Of a stretch of 64,000 nucleotides of DNA, positions 41,251-53,900 are shown piece after piece (position 1 is the stretch's first letter; every line of letters begins with the position of its first letter). Made by a program: the position numbers and the translations under genes. The notes under the pieces are model-generated. The model was not told the origin of the DNA. It saw only the letters and a list, made by a program, of their open reading frames with translations, and ran no database searches. Source of the stretch: Brasenia schreberi (taxonomy: Eukaryota > Streptophyta > Magnoliopsida > Nymphaeales > Cabombaceae); the NCBI GenBank assembly GCA_036023115.1, contig JAYKKT010000055.1, positions 9,758,001 to 9,822,000 of the forward strand, read 5' to 3'.

Positions 41251-44200
41251 AACTCCGCCCATGTAAGGGATCACCCTTGCATTGCCAGTCCCAAGCCCGG
41301 ATAAAGGAGGAGGGTTGTGTTAGGCTTCCGACAGCCAGCGTAAAACTTCGTCGGATTTCTACAACATGGATTACAAAAATTATGAGCATTGCTTTGGGGC
41401 GTCCCTGCCTAGCGACGTGCTGCAGAGCCCGAATGTAGTAAGAAGTAAGCAAGGGCCACTATATTTTCGCCCGAATGTAGTGAATCAATTGCAGAGAGGG
41501 TTCCCACATCATGGACGGGTGTGGGTAAAGAAGTTAGTCCCGCTACATTGCCGCCCGAATGTAGTGAAAAATTTTCAGAGAGGGTCTCCGCATTTTGATT
41601 ATGGACGGATGTGGGGGGTAAGGAAGCTAGTCCTAGATAATAAGATTCATATTGGTTCTTGGAATATCGGAACATTATCGGGTAAGCTAATGGAGGTGGT
41701 AGATACTATGATTCGGAGAAAGATTCATATTCTATGTTTACAAGAGACAAAATGGGTTGGAGAAAAAGCAAAGGAGATAGAGGATATAGGTTTTAAATTA
41801 TGCTACTCAGGTAAAGAAAAGGTCCAAAATGGAGTTGGTATTATCATAAATAAAGATTTAAAGGAGAGTGTAGTAGACATACAACGATATGGTGACCGAA
41901 TCATGACATTGAAATTAGTGTTAGGAGTAGAGGTTTTGAATATAGTTTGTGCTTACGCACCCCAAGTAGGACTAGAAGATAGTATAAAGACAGTTTTTTG
42001 GGAAGAGTTAGATAAGGTGTTTCAAAAGATTCCACAAAGAGAGATGATTTGTTTAGGAGGAGATTTAAATGGACATGTCGGTAAAGAGGCATTAGGATAT
42101 CAAGGGATTCATGGAAACTTTGGTTATGGGGATATAAACGAGGAAGGTGGGGAGATTTTAAATTTTGCTATGTCATTTGATCTCTTTATAGTTAATACAA
42201 TCTTCAAAAAAACGAGATGAACATTTAATTACTTATAAGAGTGGCTTATCACAAACACAAATTGATTACTTTATTTGTAGAAAAAAAGATAGAGCGTGTT
42301 GTAAAGATTGTAAGGTAATTCCAGGAGAAAACTTAACCACCCAACATCGACTTTTAGTTATAGATTTACAAATAAAAAAATGGACAAAGAAGAAAAGAGT
42401 GCATCGAGCTATTCGGACTAAATGGTGGAACCTCAAAAGCGAGAAAGAAGATATATTTAAACAGAAAGTCCTTCAAGGAGATGTTTGGAATTATGTTGGT
42501 ACACCCTCTGATATGTGGAACAATATGGCTATGCATATTAGGAAAGTGGCGAAAGATGTGTTAGGGGTATCTAAGGGAGGTGTACTGGCACAAAAAGAAG
42601 CTTGGTGGTGGAGTGAAGTAGTACAAAATAAAATCAAGGAAAAGAGAGCATGTTACAAATTACATTATGCTAAGAAAACTAGTAAAACTTTAGAAGCTTA
42701 TAAGAAAGCAAAGAAGGAAGCAAAAAAGGCCGTTAGTGAAGCAAAAGCTAAGATTTGGGATGACTTATATAAAAAACTCAACTCAAAAGATGGTGAAAGA
42801 GATATTTTTAGGATAGCTAGGGCTAGAGATAAGAAAACTAAAGATCTTAATTATGTTAGATGCATAAAAGACAAGGATGAAAAAATTCTAGTGGCAAATG
42901 ATGATATAAGAAATAGATGGAAAAACTATTTTTATAATCTTTTTAATGAAAATAAAGATGTTAGTATTAGTTTAGGAGATTTAGCAAAGTCAAAAAAGTA
43001 TATAAACCACAATTTCTACCGACGTATTCAAAAGAATGAAGTCAAAGAGGCTCTTAAACATATGAAGAGTGGTAAATCGGTAGGACCAGATAATATTCCT
43101 ATAGAAGTTTGGAAAATACTAGGAGAAATAGGAATCACTTGGCTCACAAGACTATTTAATGAAATATGGAAAAACCAAAAGATGCCCGAGGAATGGAGAG
43201 CAAGTACACTTATACCCGTATATAAGAACAAGGGAGACATTCAAAATTGTGCGAATTATTGAGGTATCAAGTTAATGAGTCACACTATGAAATTATGGGA
43301 AAGAATTATCGAACGTAGGTTAAGACAAGTATCAAGTACAACAGAGAACCAATTTGGATTTATGCCAAGTAGATCTACTATTGAAGCGATTCACCTTTTG
43401 GGACGTCTTATGGAACATTTTAGAGCAAAAAAGAAAGACCTTCACATGATATTTATTGATCTAGAAAAAGCTTATGATAGGGTACCGAGGGAGGTTCTTT
43501 GGAGAACTTTGGAAAAAAGAGGTATCCCATTGACATATATTAACCTTATAAGAGACGTGTATGATGGTGCAAAAACATGTGTGAGGACTCATGAAGGAAC
43601 GACAGACTTGTTTGAAGTTAATATTGGGTTACATCAAGGATCAACTTTAAGTCCATACTTATTTATAACGGTGATGGATGAGTTAACAAAACATATTCAA
43701 GATAAAGTACCTTGGTGTATGTTATTTGCAGATGACATTGTATTAGTAGAGGAGTCTAAGGAAAAAGTTAATAGAAAATTGGAACTATGGAGAGAAACAT
43801 TAGAAAACAAAGGCCTCCAACTTAGTAGAACAAAGACAATGGAATGTAAGTTTGATCATTTTGCTACTTCAGAGGACATATAAATTAAAATTGGCACACA
43901 TTGCATTCCCCAAAAGAAAACTTTTAAATACCTAGGGTCAATTTTTCAAAGTGATGGAAGAATTGATGGAGATGTTACACATAGAATTAATGCTGGTTGG
44001 TTAAAATGGAGAGGAGCATCAGATATTCTTTGTGATAAGAAGATACCATTAAAATTAAAAGGTAAATATTATAGAGCAACAGTTAGGCTTGCCATGTTTT
44101 ATGGTTCTGAGTGTTGGACAGTTAATCATCAACATGTACAAAAGATGTCAGTGACAGAAATGAAGATGTTGAGATGGATGAGTGGTCATACAAGAAAAGA

Positions 44201-44526
44201 CCGTATACATAATGAGGTTATTAGAAATAAATTAGGAGTGGCACCAATAGAGGATAAAATGAGAGAACATCGTTTAAGATGGTTTGGACATATAGAAAGA
44301 AGATCAAAAGAAGAACCTGTAAGAAGGTTAGAAAAACTAAATTTGGAAAGTATTAAGAGAGGTAGAGGACGACCACAAAAGTGTTGGAAAGAAACAATAA
44401 AGAATGATCTAGCTTATTGTGAGTTAACTGCTAACATGGCACACGATAGAGATCTGTGGAAACAAAGAATCCATGTAGCCGACCCCGTCTAGTATGGGAA
44501 AAGGCTTAGTTGTTGTTGTTGTTGTT
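41251..44526 (+). mobile_element. Full-length RTE-clade LINE, copy 2, with 15-bp target-site duplication
   Basis: It starts aactccgcccatgtaaggg at 41251 and ends in a TTG tail at 44526. The duplication ggatatctacggata flanks it at 41236-41250 and 44527-44541 without mismatch. It is nearly the same as copy 1 and so of similar recent age. It inserted into the LTR-derived segment, which had already split tandem copy A. Confidence 0.96.
41366..44492 (+). pseudogene. RTE endonuclease-reverse transcriptase reading frame (copy 2), three lesions
   Basis: From the ATG at 41366 the frame codes for the N-terminal region and the APE endonuclease (SWNIGTLSGK, LQETKW, YAPQ, GGDLNGHVG). An extra A in the A-run at 42206-42212 (seven, against six in copy 1) shifts the frame. 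The reverse transcriptase frame continues at 42399 ([20 protein letters not shown]), is cut by a TGA at 43260-43262 (CGA in copy 1, a CpG-type change) and by a TAA at 43881-43883. An in-frame 6-base deletion removes two residues before MECKF. The catalytic motif FADD (43725-43736) is intact. The C-terminal [14 protein letters not shown] and [10 protein letters not shown] blocks end at the stop 44490-44492. Neither copy 1 nor copy 2 is intact, and their lesions fall at different places. Confidence 0.93.
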
Positions 44527-47347
44527 GGATATCTACGGATAGAGCTATGAAGGTTTTACTCAAGGTCTGTCGCGAGATTTTTAGTACAAACATATTTTGT
44601 TCCAGGTTGAGTTTGGTTTTTACTGATTTTATTCTCAAACTCAATCGTGTCCAAAATTTTTGAAAATTTTATTAGTTGTTAACATTATGTACACAACGTT
44701 CGGATAAAATTTTAGAATATTTTAATCAAAGACGAAGGCTGAAAAATTCAAGGATTAGACATGATTTAAGCCGGATACTGAAATTTTCAGGGTTTTCTTT
44801 GTAAAGGCTAATGGTGCATTCGATTTGATCCTTAATATTTTAGTGATCATCCAAATAAATTTATGTTGAGGGCTTGTGTCAGTTTGGAGAGGTATTTCAT
44901 CTACAAATAAAATCTCGGAGCATCTCTCTCAAGGAAGATAGTTCTCTTAGATATATATAGGATCATAACCCCTTGCCTGTACCTACACAAACTTATAAAT
45001 ATTTAATCTATCATAACAGTGATTTATATACTCATATCATTACTTGTAAAACGTGACTCTAATGTCTCTCTTATGGCTTCTTGAATTAATTTGGAGGTAA
45101 ATAAGAACAATCAAGAAAGGAGAGAATAAAAAATAATATATTTAGTCATAGAGGAGATGACGAAGTAGAAGATACGACTTATATTGGGATAGAAGAAACC
45201 GAATTTTAAAGAAGTGAGAGATCTTACCGATGGCTTTTAGCATAAATTTGCAACACTTCCTCTTGATTTTACAATAGATTGGAGATGGATACTCCCAATA
45301 TTACAAAATGGAATGAATTAGAAAAGAGGAGAGAAGGAAACTTGGTTGGCGATTTAGGCTTGGACAAACTTGATCTTCTTGGCCGGTGAGCTTCTTCTTG
45401 GACAATGGCCTAGGGGGTTGGCCTCCTTCTTTTCCCTCTCCTCTCTCTCTTTTCTCTCTCTTTTACTTGACTTTCTCTCTGATTTCCTCCCTCTTTTGTT
45501 GGCATTTCTCAATATTTTTTCTCTATTTTGCCTCCCTTAAACCCAACCCAAGGTTGTTATTTAAAGAGTTATTGAGAATTCTCTAAGGAAAGAATATGCT
45601 TTGGCATCTCTCTAGAGACTTCCATGATTTGGGGTTGGTTCATGATTGATCCAAATGGACCCAATCCCCCTTCCTTTGGTGGTCACATGGGGTTGCATGG
45701 TCTTGGTTGCCATGGTCCATCTTGGTGTAGCCCATCCCATGTTGCAGCCACCCTTGTCTTTGGTGTAATCGGCTAGGTGCAACCTGCCTCCTTGTGGATT
45801 GACCTTGGCTTGGTTTAGGGTTGGACTTATGACTTGTTTTGACTTTAGCTGGCTTGATCAAGCCTTGCTTCGTGGCTTTGGTTTATTCACCTTGGCCCGA
45901 TCAAGTTCAATTTTGACTTGGTTTGACAAAACTTGGCTCTCGATGTTGTAGTCAAGCTTGCTCTTACCTTGGTTTAATTTGAATCGGTTGTATGGCCAAC
46001 TCATTTGAGTTGGTTTGGGCTTAATTTGAGTTTAACCAAGTGCAACCCATTTGGACTTGTTCTGGGCTTGATCATGTGCCCATCTTGACTTAATTTTGAG
46101 CTTGGTTATGTGCCGATCTTGACTTGATTTGACTTGGTTTGGGCTGGTTGCATGTGCAACCCTTCTTTGATTTGATTTGGGTTTGCCCCATGTGCAACCT
46201 ATTTTGAACTTGAGTTGGGCTCGCCTTATGTGCAACCTGTTCTTGAACTTGAGTTGGGCTAAACTCATGTGTATCCTGTTCTTGAACTTGAGTTGGGTTT
46301 TAACTCATGTGCAGCCCATCTTGAATTGAGTTGATTCAATTCGTTATATGTATTTGAGGTGCACTTCTTCAAATTCTATTTCTTCCGAGCCAATCCCTTC
46401 TGCTTTTATCCAAGCCTCCCAAGATTCTCTTTTGAGGTATGATTTCATTTTATGGTTTCAAATGTTTTCTTTTTTATTCTTTAAAACTATTTTTTAAGAT
46501 ATATTTGAAAACATCAAAATTTACCTAAATCTTTAAATATCCTTTTCGGAGTACAATTGAGTCTCATCCCCAGTGTTGTTTACTTGAGTAACCTGCTTTC
46601 GCTCCGTGAGTTAGTCATTTATTATTTTGATCGTTTTAAACCTTTGATTGGTGTAGGGTCTTCGACCGCTTTAATCCTTCGATGGGTGTAGGGTCTTAGA
46701 CCGCTTTAACCCTTAGATAGGGATAAGGCCACTTGGTGTAGGACTATCCTCGATCTGGCGGGTCTTTTGGGTCTTGTTTTGAATTTGTTTGTTTATTTTG
46801 ATCTTTTAAATTTCAAATGTTTTTGTAAGTTTGAAAATAGTCACTTTACAAACATTTTGCGGTTTTGGTTCCCATTGTCTCATTTTTATTTGTTTCTTTC
46901 AGAAAATTTTTTGAAGAATTTTTTTTGAAACAGCAAAATCCTGCTTATTTGGTCACGAGGGTAGAGTGGCCATTTTTTTATTTTTGCCAAAATTTGGTTT
47001 TTTTTAAGGAGTTCAAAGTACCTTTATTTTGAGGTTCTATAAAATTTTGGTGTGGAAATGGGTTCGTTTATGGTCTTTATTGAAAAACCATAAAAGACCA
47101 AGAGCCACAATTTTTATTGAAAAAGACAACAATTCTAAGAAAAATCTTTTGAAATTTTTTTGGGTGTTTACATTCATATGTCCATCCATAGAGAGCAAAG
47201 TCTGCTCCTTATTTGTAGCATCACACCAAGACGGGAACAACAAGCACCTACCTCATTGCAAAGAATTTTGACACTCGTCTATGAGAATTTCTCACAGTGA
47301 TGCTTATGATCTTCAACCTTGTGTCCTCCATGGCAATTTGGATGGGT

Positions 47348-47424
47348 GTTTGATTCATGGTACCACGTGTGTCGGATCCTTGATTTTAGGAACTAGAGTA
47401 CCAAGTCCATGCCACGAATCAAAC
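47348..47424. mobile_element. 77-bp inverted-repeat (MITE-like) element, one in each tandem unit
   Basis: gtttgattcatgg (47348-47360) pairs with ccacgaatcaaac (47412-47424), 12 of 13 bases. Related copies sit in tandem copies B (about 48946-49023) and C (about 49747-49823). A similar block in opposite orientation lies at about 57650-57750 (ccgtgaatcaaacacaccc). The outlying copy suggests that it was once mobile. Confidence 0.5.
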
Positions 47425-49249
47425 GAGAAAGGTGAGAGGGTCATGAAATTGTAGTTCCATAGGCCCGATTTCAGTTTAAAAACTCAGCCCAAGCCAAGGG
47501 ATGGGCCAAAGTAGTTGGAACTTGGAACTTGTTTGATGCCCTAAGCCATCTCTTTCTCAAAATCGACTCTCATCTTACTGAATGATTGAAGCTTCTCCCT
47601 CCCTTCTCCAACATTTGGGCATATAAGACAACGGCTTCCTTTTCTCTTCGCTCTCTCTCTCACTCTCTCTCTAAACGGAGGCAAAATCTGCATCAACCAT
47701 CTAATTGTTGCTAGCTAATTCTGCTCTCTCTATAATAAGAAGATCACATAATAGTCAATTATTAAACTTAAATTCTTTAATGTACATTAAGTTAGTTTAG
47801 TATAATTAAACTTAAATAGTTAACTAATATCACATAATAGTCAATTATTAAAAATACACATACTTTAGTTATTTCTATAAAGTAAAATTTAAATGTTCAA
47901 GTTAATCAATTTAAACTAAAAATTGAAATTCACAATTAAGTCAGTATCAAAATAGTTACTTAATATAATTTATAAATAAACCATCAATACAAAATACAAA
48001 TTTGTATTTAAGACTACTGTTTTATCTAATGAGATTTAATACAAAAATTAAAAGGTAATTCTAGGGTAAGATTGATAAGTTCTAGGTAAGTTGATTAATA
48101 AAAATATAATACTTTTAAAATTAATTTTAATTAACCATGCCACTTTACATGATTTAGCTAAGGAGAAGTCATGTGAGATGTGGCTACCAGTGGTATCAAT
48201 TTGTATAACGTTTTTACTGGACTCACTTGAGCGAGTAAAAAAAAAGGAAAGTTACCAAAGTAGGTTAAGGAAAAACTGATCACAAGGTAATGATGTGAAA
48301 CTTCCACAATTTTTAATTAATAAATAGAAGAGAAATGCCAAAATAGTATTAAACTAAAACATACAATTGCAGAGAAAAAAAATGCTCATATTGCTCATAA
48401 ATTTGCATAAAATACTAGAGATTCAAGAACTCAATGCAAAAAATCTACATCAAAGGTAAACTTTGTTCTTAGGTCAATTTGGAACCCCATGAACTTAATG
48501 GATCCATATGTGCATCATATACTTGTGTATCGAGTGATCTAAAGTCCATTGTTTGTTAACATATATAAATTGTGTGTGCATCCAACAATGTAGTTGTATG
48601 TGTAGAGCTTTTAGAATCTTAATAAGTTGCACACGTTTATTATAACCTTGTAACTCATTCACAGCGAGTTACTTTATTCATAACATGCTTTATAAAATTT
48701 TAAAATACACATATAATATGAAATGACAAGCAATATACTTCCAAAGTAGAAGTTATCTATAGATGTTATATGTCCATCCACATAGTGCAAAGTCTGCTTC
48801 TTATTTGTAGCATGACACCACGCCAGGAGCAGCAAGTACCTACCTGATCATAAAGAATTTCGACTCTTCCACGAGAATTTCTCAGTGATGCTTATTATCT
48901 TCAACCTTTTGTTCATCTCTGTAGCAATTTGGATGTTTAAGAGGGTGTTGATTCATGGTACCACATGGGTGAGACCCTTAATTTTAGGAACTACAGTACC
49001 AAGTCCACGTCGCAAATCAAACGAGAAAAGTGAGAGGGTCATAGAACTATAGATCCATGGGCCTGATTTCACTTAAAAAAAAAGCACAAGCCAAGGGATG
49101 GACCAAAGAAGTTGGAAGTTGGAACTTGTTCGATGCCCTAACCCATCTCTCTCTCAAAATCGACGCTGCTTCTCTCTCCCTTCTCCAACATTTGGGCATA
49201 TTAGACAATGGCATCCTTTTCCCTTCAGCCCTCTAGCAAGTAACCTTTG

Positions 49250-49274
49250 CTCTCTCTCTCTCTCTCTCTCTCTC
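49250..49274. repeat. (CT)n microsatellite
   Basis: Pure CT run in tandem copy B; copies A and C hold shorter, interrupted versions at the same place. Confidence 0.9.
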
Positions 49275-50140
49275 GGATGACAGCGGAGGGAAAATATCCA
49301 TCAACCTTCTTGTTGTTGCTAGTTAGTTATGCTCTCTATAATACCCAAGATAACATAATAGTCAATTATTAAACTTAAATTATTTAATGTACATTAGGTT
49401 AGTTTAGTATAATTAAACTTAAATAGTTAACTAACATCACATAATGGTCAATTATTAAAAATACACATACTGTAGTTATTTCGATAAAGTAAATTTTAAA
49501 CTAAAAATTGAAATTCAGCAGTAAGTTGGAATCAAAATAGTTACTTAATATAGTCTAAAAATAAATTATCAATACAAAATACAAAATATATATTTAAGAC
49601 TACTGTTTTATCTAATGAGATTTAATACAGAAATTAAACTTGTGTCAGAATTTTGACACTCTTCTATGCGAATTTCTCACAGTGATGCTTATGGTCTTCA
49701 ACCTTGTGTTCTTCTCCATGGCTATTTGGATGTTTAAGGAGGTGTTTGATTCACGGTACCATGTGGGTCGGATCCTTGATTTTAGGAACTAGAGTACCAA
49801 GTCCATGTTGTGAATCAAACGAGGAAGATGAGAGGGTCATGGAACTGTAGTTCCATGGGCTTGATTTCAGTTAAAAAACTCGACCCAAACCAGGGGATGA
49901 GCCAAAGTAGTTGGAACTTGGAACTTGTTCGATGCCCTAAGCCATCTCTCTCTCAAAATAGATACTCTCATCTCACAGAACGATTGAAGCTTCTCTCTCC
50001 CTTCTCCAACGTTTGGGCATATCAGATAATGGCTTTCTTTTCCCTTCGCCCCTCTAGCAAATAACCTCTTCTCTTTTTCTCTCTCTCGGATGACAACAGA
50101 GGGAAAATATGCATCAACCTTCTTGTTTCTTCCTTTTATC

Positions 50141-50398
50141 ATGCGTACAAATTGTAAATGAAACGATTGAAATTGATGTTTCTTCCTTTTATCTTCCAGG
50201 ACTCTTTCCCTTCCCTTTCTTTTAGAAAATAGCCGAAAATAGAGAGAACCCCATCGTTGCTTATGTGTGAGAGATAGGTGTTCATTGTGCAAAATGTTGC
50301 AAATTCCATTTTGATAGGTGCACAATATCTTTTTTGGCTATTTATCTAATTCTATAAATCATTTCCTTGTTTATGTAATTATGCCTTAATCATATGAT
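50141..50398. other. Spacer between tandem array and solo LTR
   Basis: AT-rich, nothing recognised. It joins the sequence from 56147 onward if the solo LTR is removed. Confidence 0.4.
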
Positions 50399-51310
50399 GT
50401 GGGTGTAAACGCCCTAAAAAATATTTTCCAAATAAATCTGGGCACATTTAAAAATCCATGATTTGAAAATGTTCTTAGAGTTTTCATAAAAATCCAAGCA
50501 TCATTCTCTAAAATAAAATGTTGGGGGAAAAATTTTGAAACCCCGGAATTGCAAACCAATTTGTATATTTTAAATTTTCAAAAAGGAAAACAGATGTATC
50601 CAAAATGGGAGCGAAGCAAGAAACATAAGGAGGCATCTTTTTTGGAAGAGGATATAATAAAAAATACAATCATATCCAAATCAAAGCAAGGAGTCAATTT
50701 AGGGTCACATCAAACCCAACTAAACAAGACTCGATCCAATCCCAGACAAGTCAAGATCCCAACTCAATTCAAAGAAAGGATTCAATCATGCCAGATACAA
50801 TTCAACTTCAAAACAAATCAGATCTTGATCTAATTCAAAAGAAAAGATGCATTGAAGGCCAAATGAGCCATGGTTGACCCAATCAAGAAAGACTAGATCA
50901 AACTCAAGTCAAATTTCAAGCTCAACGTCTTCATCAACCCGACCCAACGTAGCACACGAGCAAGGTCATGTTCAAGGTGTAAAGGTGACTAGGTGATTCA
51001 AGCCAAGGCACCTTACCTAGGGTAGACAAGGGAAGTCAAAGGGACCAAGACTCATGCCAAGTCAAATGAAGGGGCGGGTTAGGCCATCTTATGGATTGTA
51101 CCTAGTCGGATAAACCAAGATGGGTGGGATCTACCCCATGGGATACACCCAAGGAGCCCACATGGGCTAAGGGGGACTACTCCTCATGCCACATATGACC
51201 CATATGCAACCAAAAATATGGAGATTTCATTTGGATCAAGACCCAAATTGGGTATGGCATTGAAGCTCCATAAACTAATCCATGGCAGGGCCTACATCCC
51301 ACCTTGAAAA

Positions 51311-51320
51311 CTATAAATAG
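51311..51320 (+). promoter_or_regulatory. TATA box of the outer solo LTR
   Basis: ctataaatag, followed by a purine-rich stretch (agagagaaaaagaaagag) typical of the transcribed start of plant LTRs. Confidence 0.55.
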
Positions 51321-52599
51321 GGGGCTTGGGGTACTGGTTTGAAGTAGGAAATCAAGAAAAGAATTCCAGCAAATAGAGAGAAAAAGAAAGAGAGAAAGAG
51401 AGAGAGAGAAGAGGAGGAGAAGGGAGGATCGTCCCCTTCCCAAGAGCCGTCGGCCATCAAGCTTCCAAGCCTTCCAACTCCGGTCTTAGGTTCATTCTTC
51501 CCTTTTCTCTTTTCATTATTTTCTTAATACTTTCAATTCAATTCAAATGAGTTGTAATTAAGAAACTTATAACTCCAACTTGTTGTAATCTTTGAGGGGT
51601 TATGCTGCCCAATTTTCTTCATGCTTGTGAGTAAAAGTGCTCTCTATGTATTTAATTTATAGTTCATTCTACCCCAATATACATTGTAAGATCTTATATC
51701 CCATATTCCCCTCTATGCTTAAGTTATACTGATAATTTCTTTTGATTATTTCACTTCTTCATGATTTAATTGCTGTTGATGATGTTTGTAAACACCCTGA
51801 AATCCCACGAACTTCTCAAAACAACCTAGTTTTGTAAAAGCAGCCCCAAAGGGCTATTTTGAGTTTGGAAACCCAGGAGCCTTCCAGGCAACCCTGTACA
51901 TATGTTTTGAAACTTTACATGTTTTAAATATGTATAATATGTTTTAAAAACTGTTAAAATATGTTTTGAAACCCTACAAAGCAAGCTTGGCCTGATCAAA
52001 GCAGGACCAGGAGAGCCAAGGAGAGTCTGGAACCGGAGCACATGTCGAGCCCGGCACAACAATTCTTGTATTGAATCCACCCCCAGGATCTCGAACGTCG
52101 AAGACCTTGTTATCAGCAAAACATTACTTGAAATCAGCTTCGAAAGGTGAAAACAGAAGCGGACGATCATGTTGGCGAAGACCCAACGCAGACGGAGTAC
52201 TGATGCTGTCAAACCTCTCACAAACCGTTCGTTTCGAACACAGCCTGAAGGAGTCAGAATTCAGTTTGGATCGGATCTGGACCATATATATCCAGATCCC
52301 AATCCAAACCTATGTGTGGATTTGGATCCAGAGATCCAATCCAATATCCACATCCATGGCCCACATCACCTTCTCATAAATGGAGGTGGGGCCCATTTGA
52401 AGTTCACGTGGGATTATGGGCATGAGAGAGAGTGGGGGAGGATAAGATTTGAGGGTTGATTGTAATTAAGCTTGACTTATGTGTCAAGTTTGGGGTTAAT
52501 CATGTGGGTTAGCCTAATTAGCATGGGTTTAAGCTTGTATTAGCCAAAACCTAACCTAGGGCTGCACCAACATGATGCAACAAGGTCTATGGGTTATGC

Positions 52600-53900
52600 A
52601 AAGGGAGCTCCCTAACCCAATCCCCCTAATCCTAGCCTTTTTCCCTAATCCTAGCCTAATCACCTAACCCACTTCCCTAATTCCGGCCTAATCCCAACCT
52701 AATCACCTAACCCACCTAACCCACCTCCCTAATCCTTCCCTAAACCTAGCTTAATTTCCTTAAACCTAACCTAATCCTAGCCTAATCACCTAATCCACCT
52801 CACTAAACCTCACCCCAAAACCAACCCACCTAGCTAAGCCCTAAACCCCTAAACCACCCCACCTAAACCTAGCACACCATATACCCAAAATCTCTTGTAT
52901 TAAAATATCTGGCCCCTCCCCAAAACCAGCCCATCTTATCACCACACCACCACTACCTAAACCACCTTACCACCTCCTAAAAACCACCCTCAACCGCCAT
53001 CTTCAACCCTATATAAGCCCCCCCCTAAGGGATGGGTTTTTCGAATTCTCTTCCAGCCCATTTTGGCTGAGCTTCTCCTCTCCCATCTTGGCTAGCCGAG
53101 CCTTCCACCTTGCTGCCCTCCTTCCACCTGCGCCACCACTGCCTCCCAACCAAGCTCCACCTCCACCACCACTGCTTCCACCAAGCTCCACCTCGCGCCA
53201 CCTTCATCTCCCGGCCGAATCCCATCCACCCGAAGCACTCGGCTGCCCCTCTTCCATCCATCGCCCCTCTTCATCACCCGGTTAGTACCTCAACCTAACT
53301 CTACCCTCTCTTCACTCCCCCTCCACTCTCAACCACCTACACCACTACAACCTCCCACCAACACCACCTACCCATCATCCCTACCCATTCGGCCAGACCT
53401 TAGCCATTTCAACCACCCGCCTTGAACCACTTCCCCTAGCAACACCCGGCCACCCCACTTAGCTCCCTAGGACCTGCTCCTTCCACTCTCCACCAGCCCT
53501 TAGTCCTACCTTACACCACACCCTAGCTAGCTCCCTTCTCAGCCATAATATCCCTAGCCACCCTAGCAGCCGGCCACCACCAAGCTTCCCTTAGTCGGCC
53601 ACTCCAACCGACTGTACCAAACCCACTCGGCCAGCCATACACTCTCTTAGGTTCCCACTTAGCACCACCTTTCCTAACACAATACCCTCCCTTAGTGACC
53701 CTTCTAAGACACCTTAACCCAAAACACCAAGGCAGCCCCTTCATAGCAGCCGGCCAGCTTCAAGGCGCCCTTCTCGGGCACCCAAGTCATCCGGCCAACA
53801 TCTCCCTTTGCCGTCCAACTCCAAGGAGCTCCCTCTTGCAGCCCAAGAAGAAGCCAAGCCTACGCTCAAGCAAGTCACCTCCGGACCAACTATAAGTAAG
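52600..53900. repeat. C-rich, G-poor strand-asymmetric tract with degenerate CCTAA-type repeats
   Basis: The plus strand is dominated by C, A and T with words such as cctaatcacctaaccc, ccctaatcctagcc and caccaccact. On the other strand this gives runs like GGTGGGTTAGGTGGGTT. It lies across the TATA region of the inner solo LTR. Confidence 0.8.
53009..53017 (+). promoter_or_regulatory. TATA box of the inner solo LTR
   Basis: ctatataag preceded by a C/A-rich stretch and followed by C-runs, in the position expected between U3 and R. Confidence 0.55.

Larger units (their letters stand above)
40830..47173 (-). mobile_element. LTR-derived segment (minus orientation), interrupted by RTE copy 2
   Basis: Read in reverse it starts TGTAAACACCC at 47172 and includes the U3 sequence shared with 26815-27620. 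On the far side of the RTE it includes cttgaaccggcgctcaaggg, which is the R/U5-side motif of the LTRs at 50404-56141 (cccttgagcatcagttcaag in reverse). Without the RTE it is about 3.05 kb. Its last ~150 bases seem missing. The flanks share tcatatgtccatc (13 bases, 40817-40829 and 47174-47186), longer than an LTR element's usual 5-bp duplication. Sequence at 44540-45010 also matches 61440-61920. Confidence 0.7.
39826..50140. repeat. Three-copy tandem array of a ~1.6 kb non-coding unit (first copy split by insertions)
   Basis: Copy B spans 47741-49347 (about 1607 bp). Copy A spans 39826-40829 plus 47174-47740, interrupted by a 6.3 kb insertion. Copy C spans 49348-about 50140 and lacks roughly 800 internal bases. 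Shared landmarks in order are aaacttaaattctttaatgt, gtttgttaacatatataaat (A and B), catatgtccatcca (A and B), a 77-bp inverted-repeat element, gatgccctaa(g/c)ccatctct, a CT-rich tract and gcatcaacc. No conserved reading frame exists, so the unit is probably non-coding. Confidence 0.88.

Noticed and set aside
52600..52900. True interstitial telomere repeat
   Set aside because: The CCTAA words are irregular and mixed with other C-rich words; no run of the exact plant CCCTAAA unit is present.
53088..53298. Proline-rich small proteins
   Set aside because: They follow from the C-rich base composition of the solo LTR; overlapping frames on both strands give similar low-complexity peptides.
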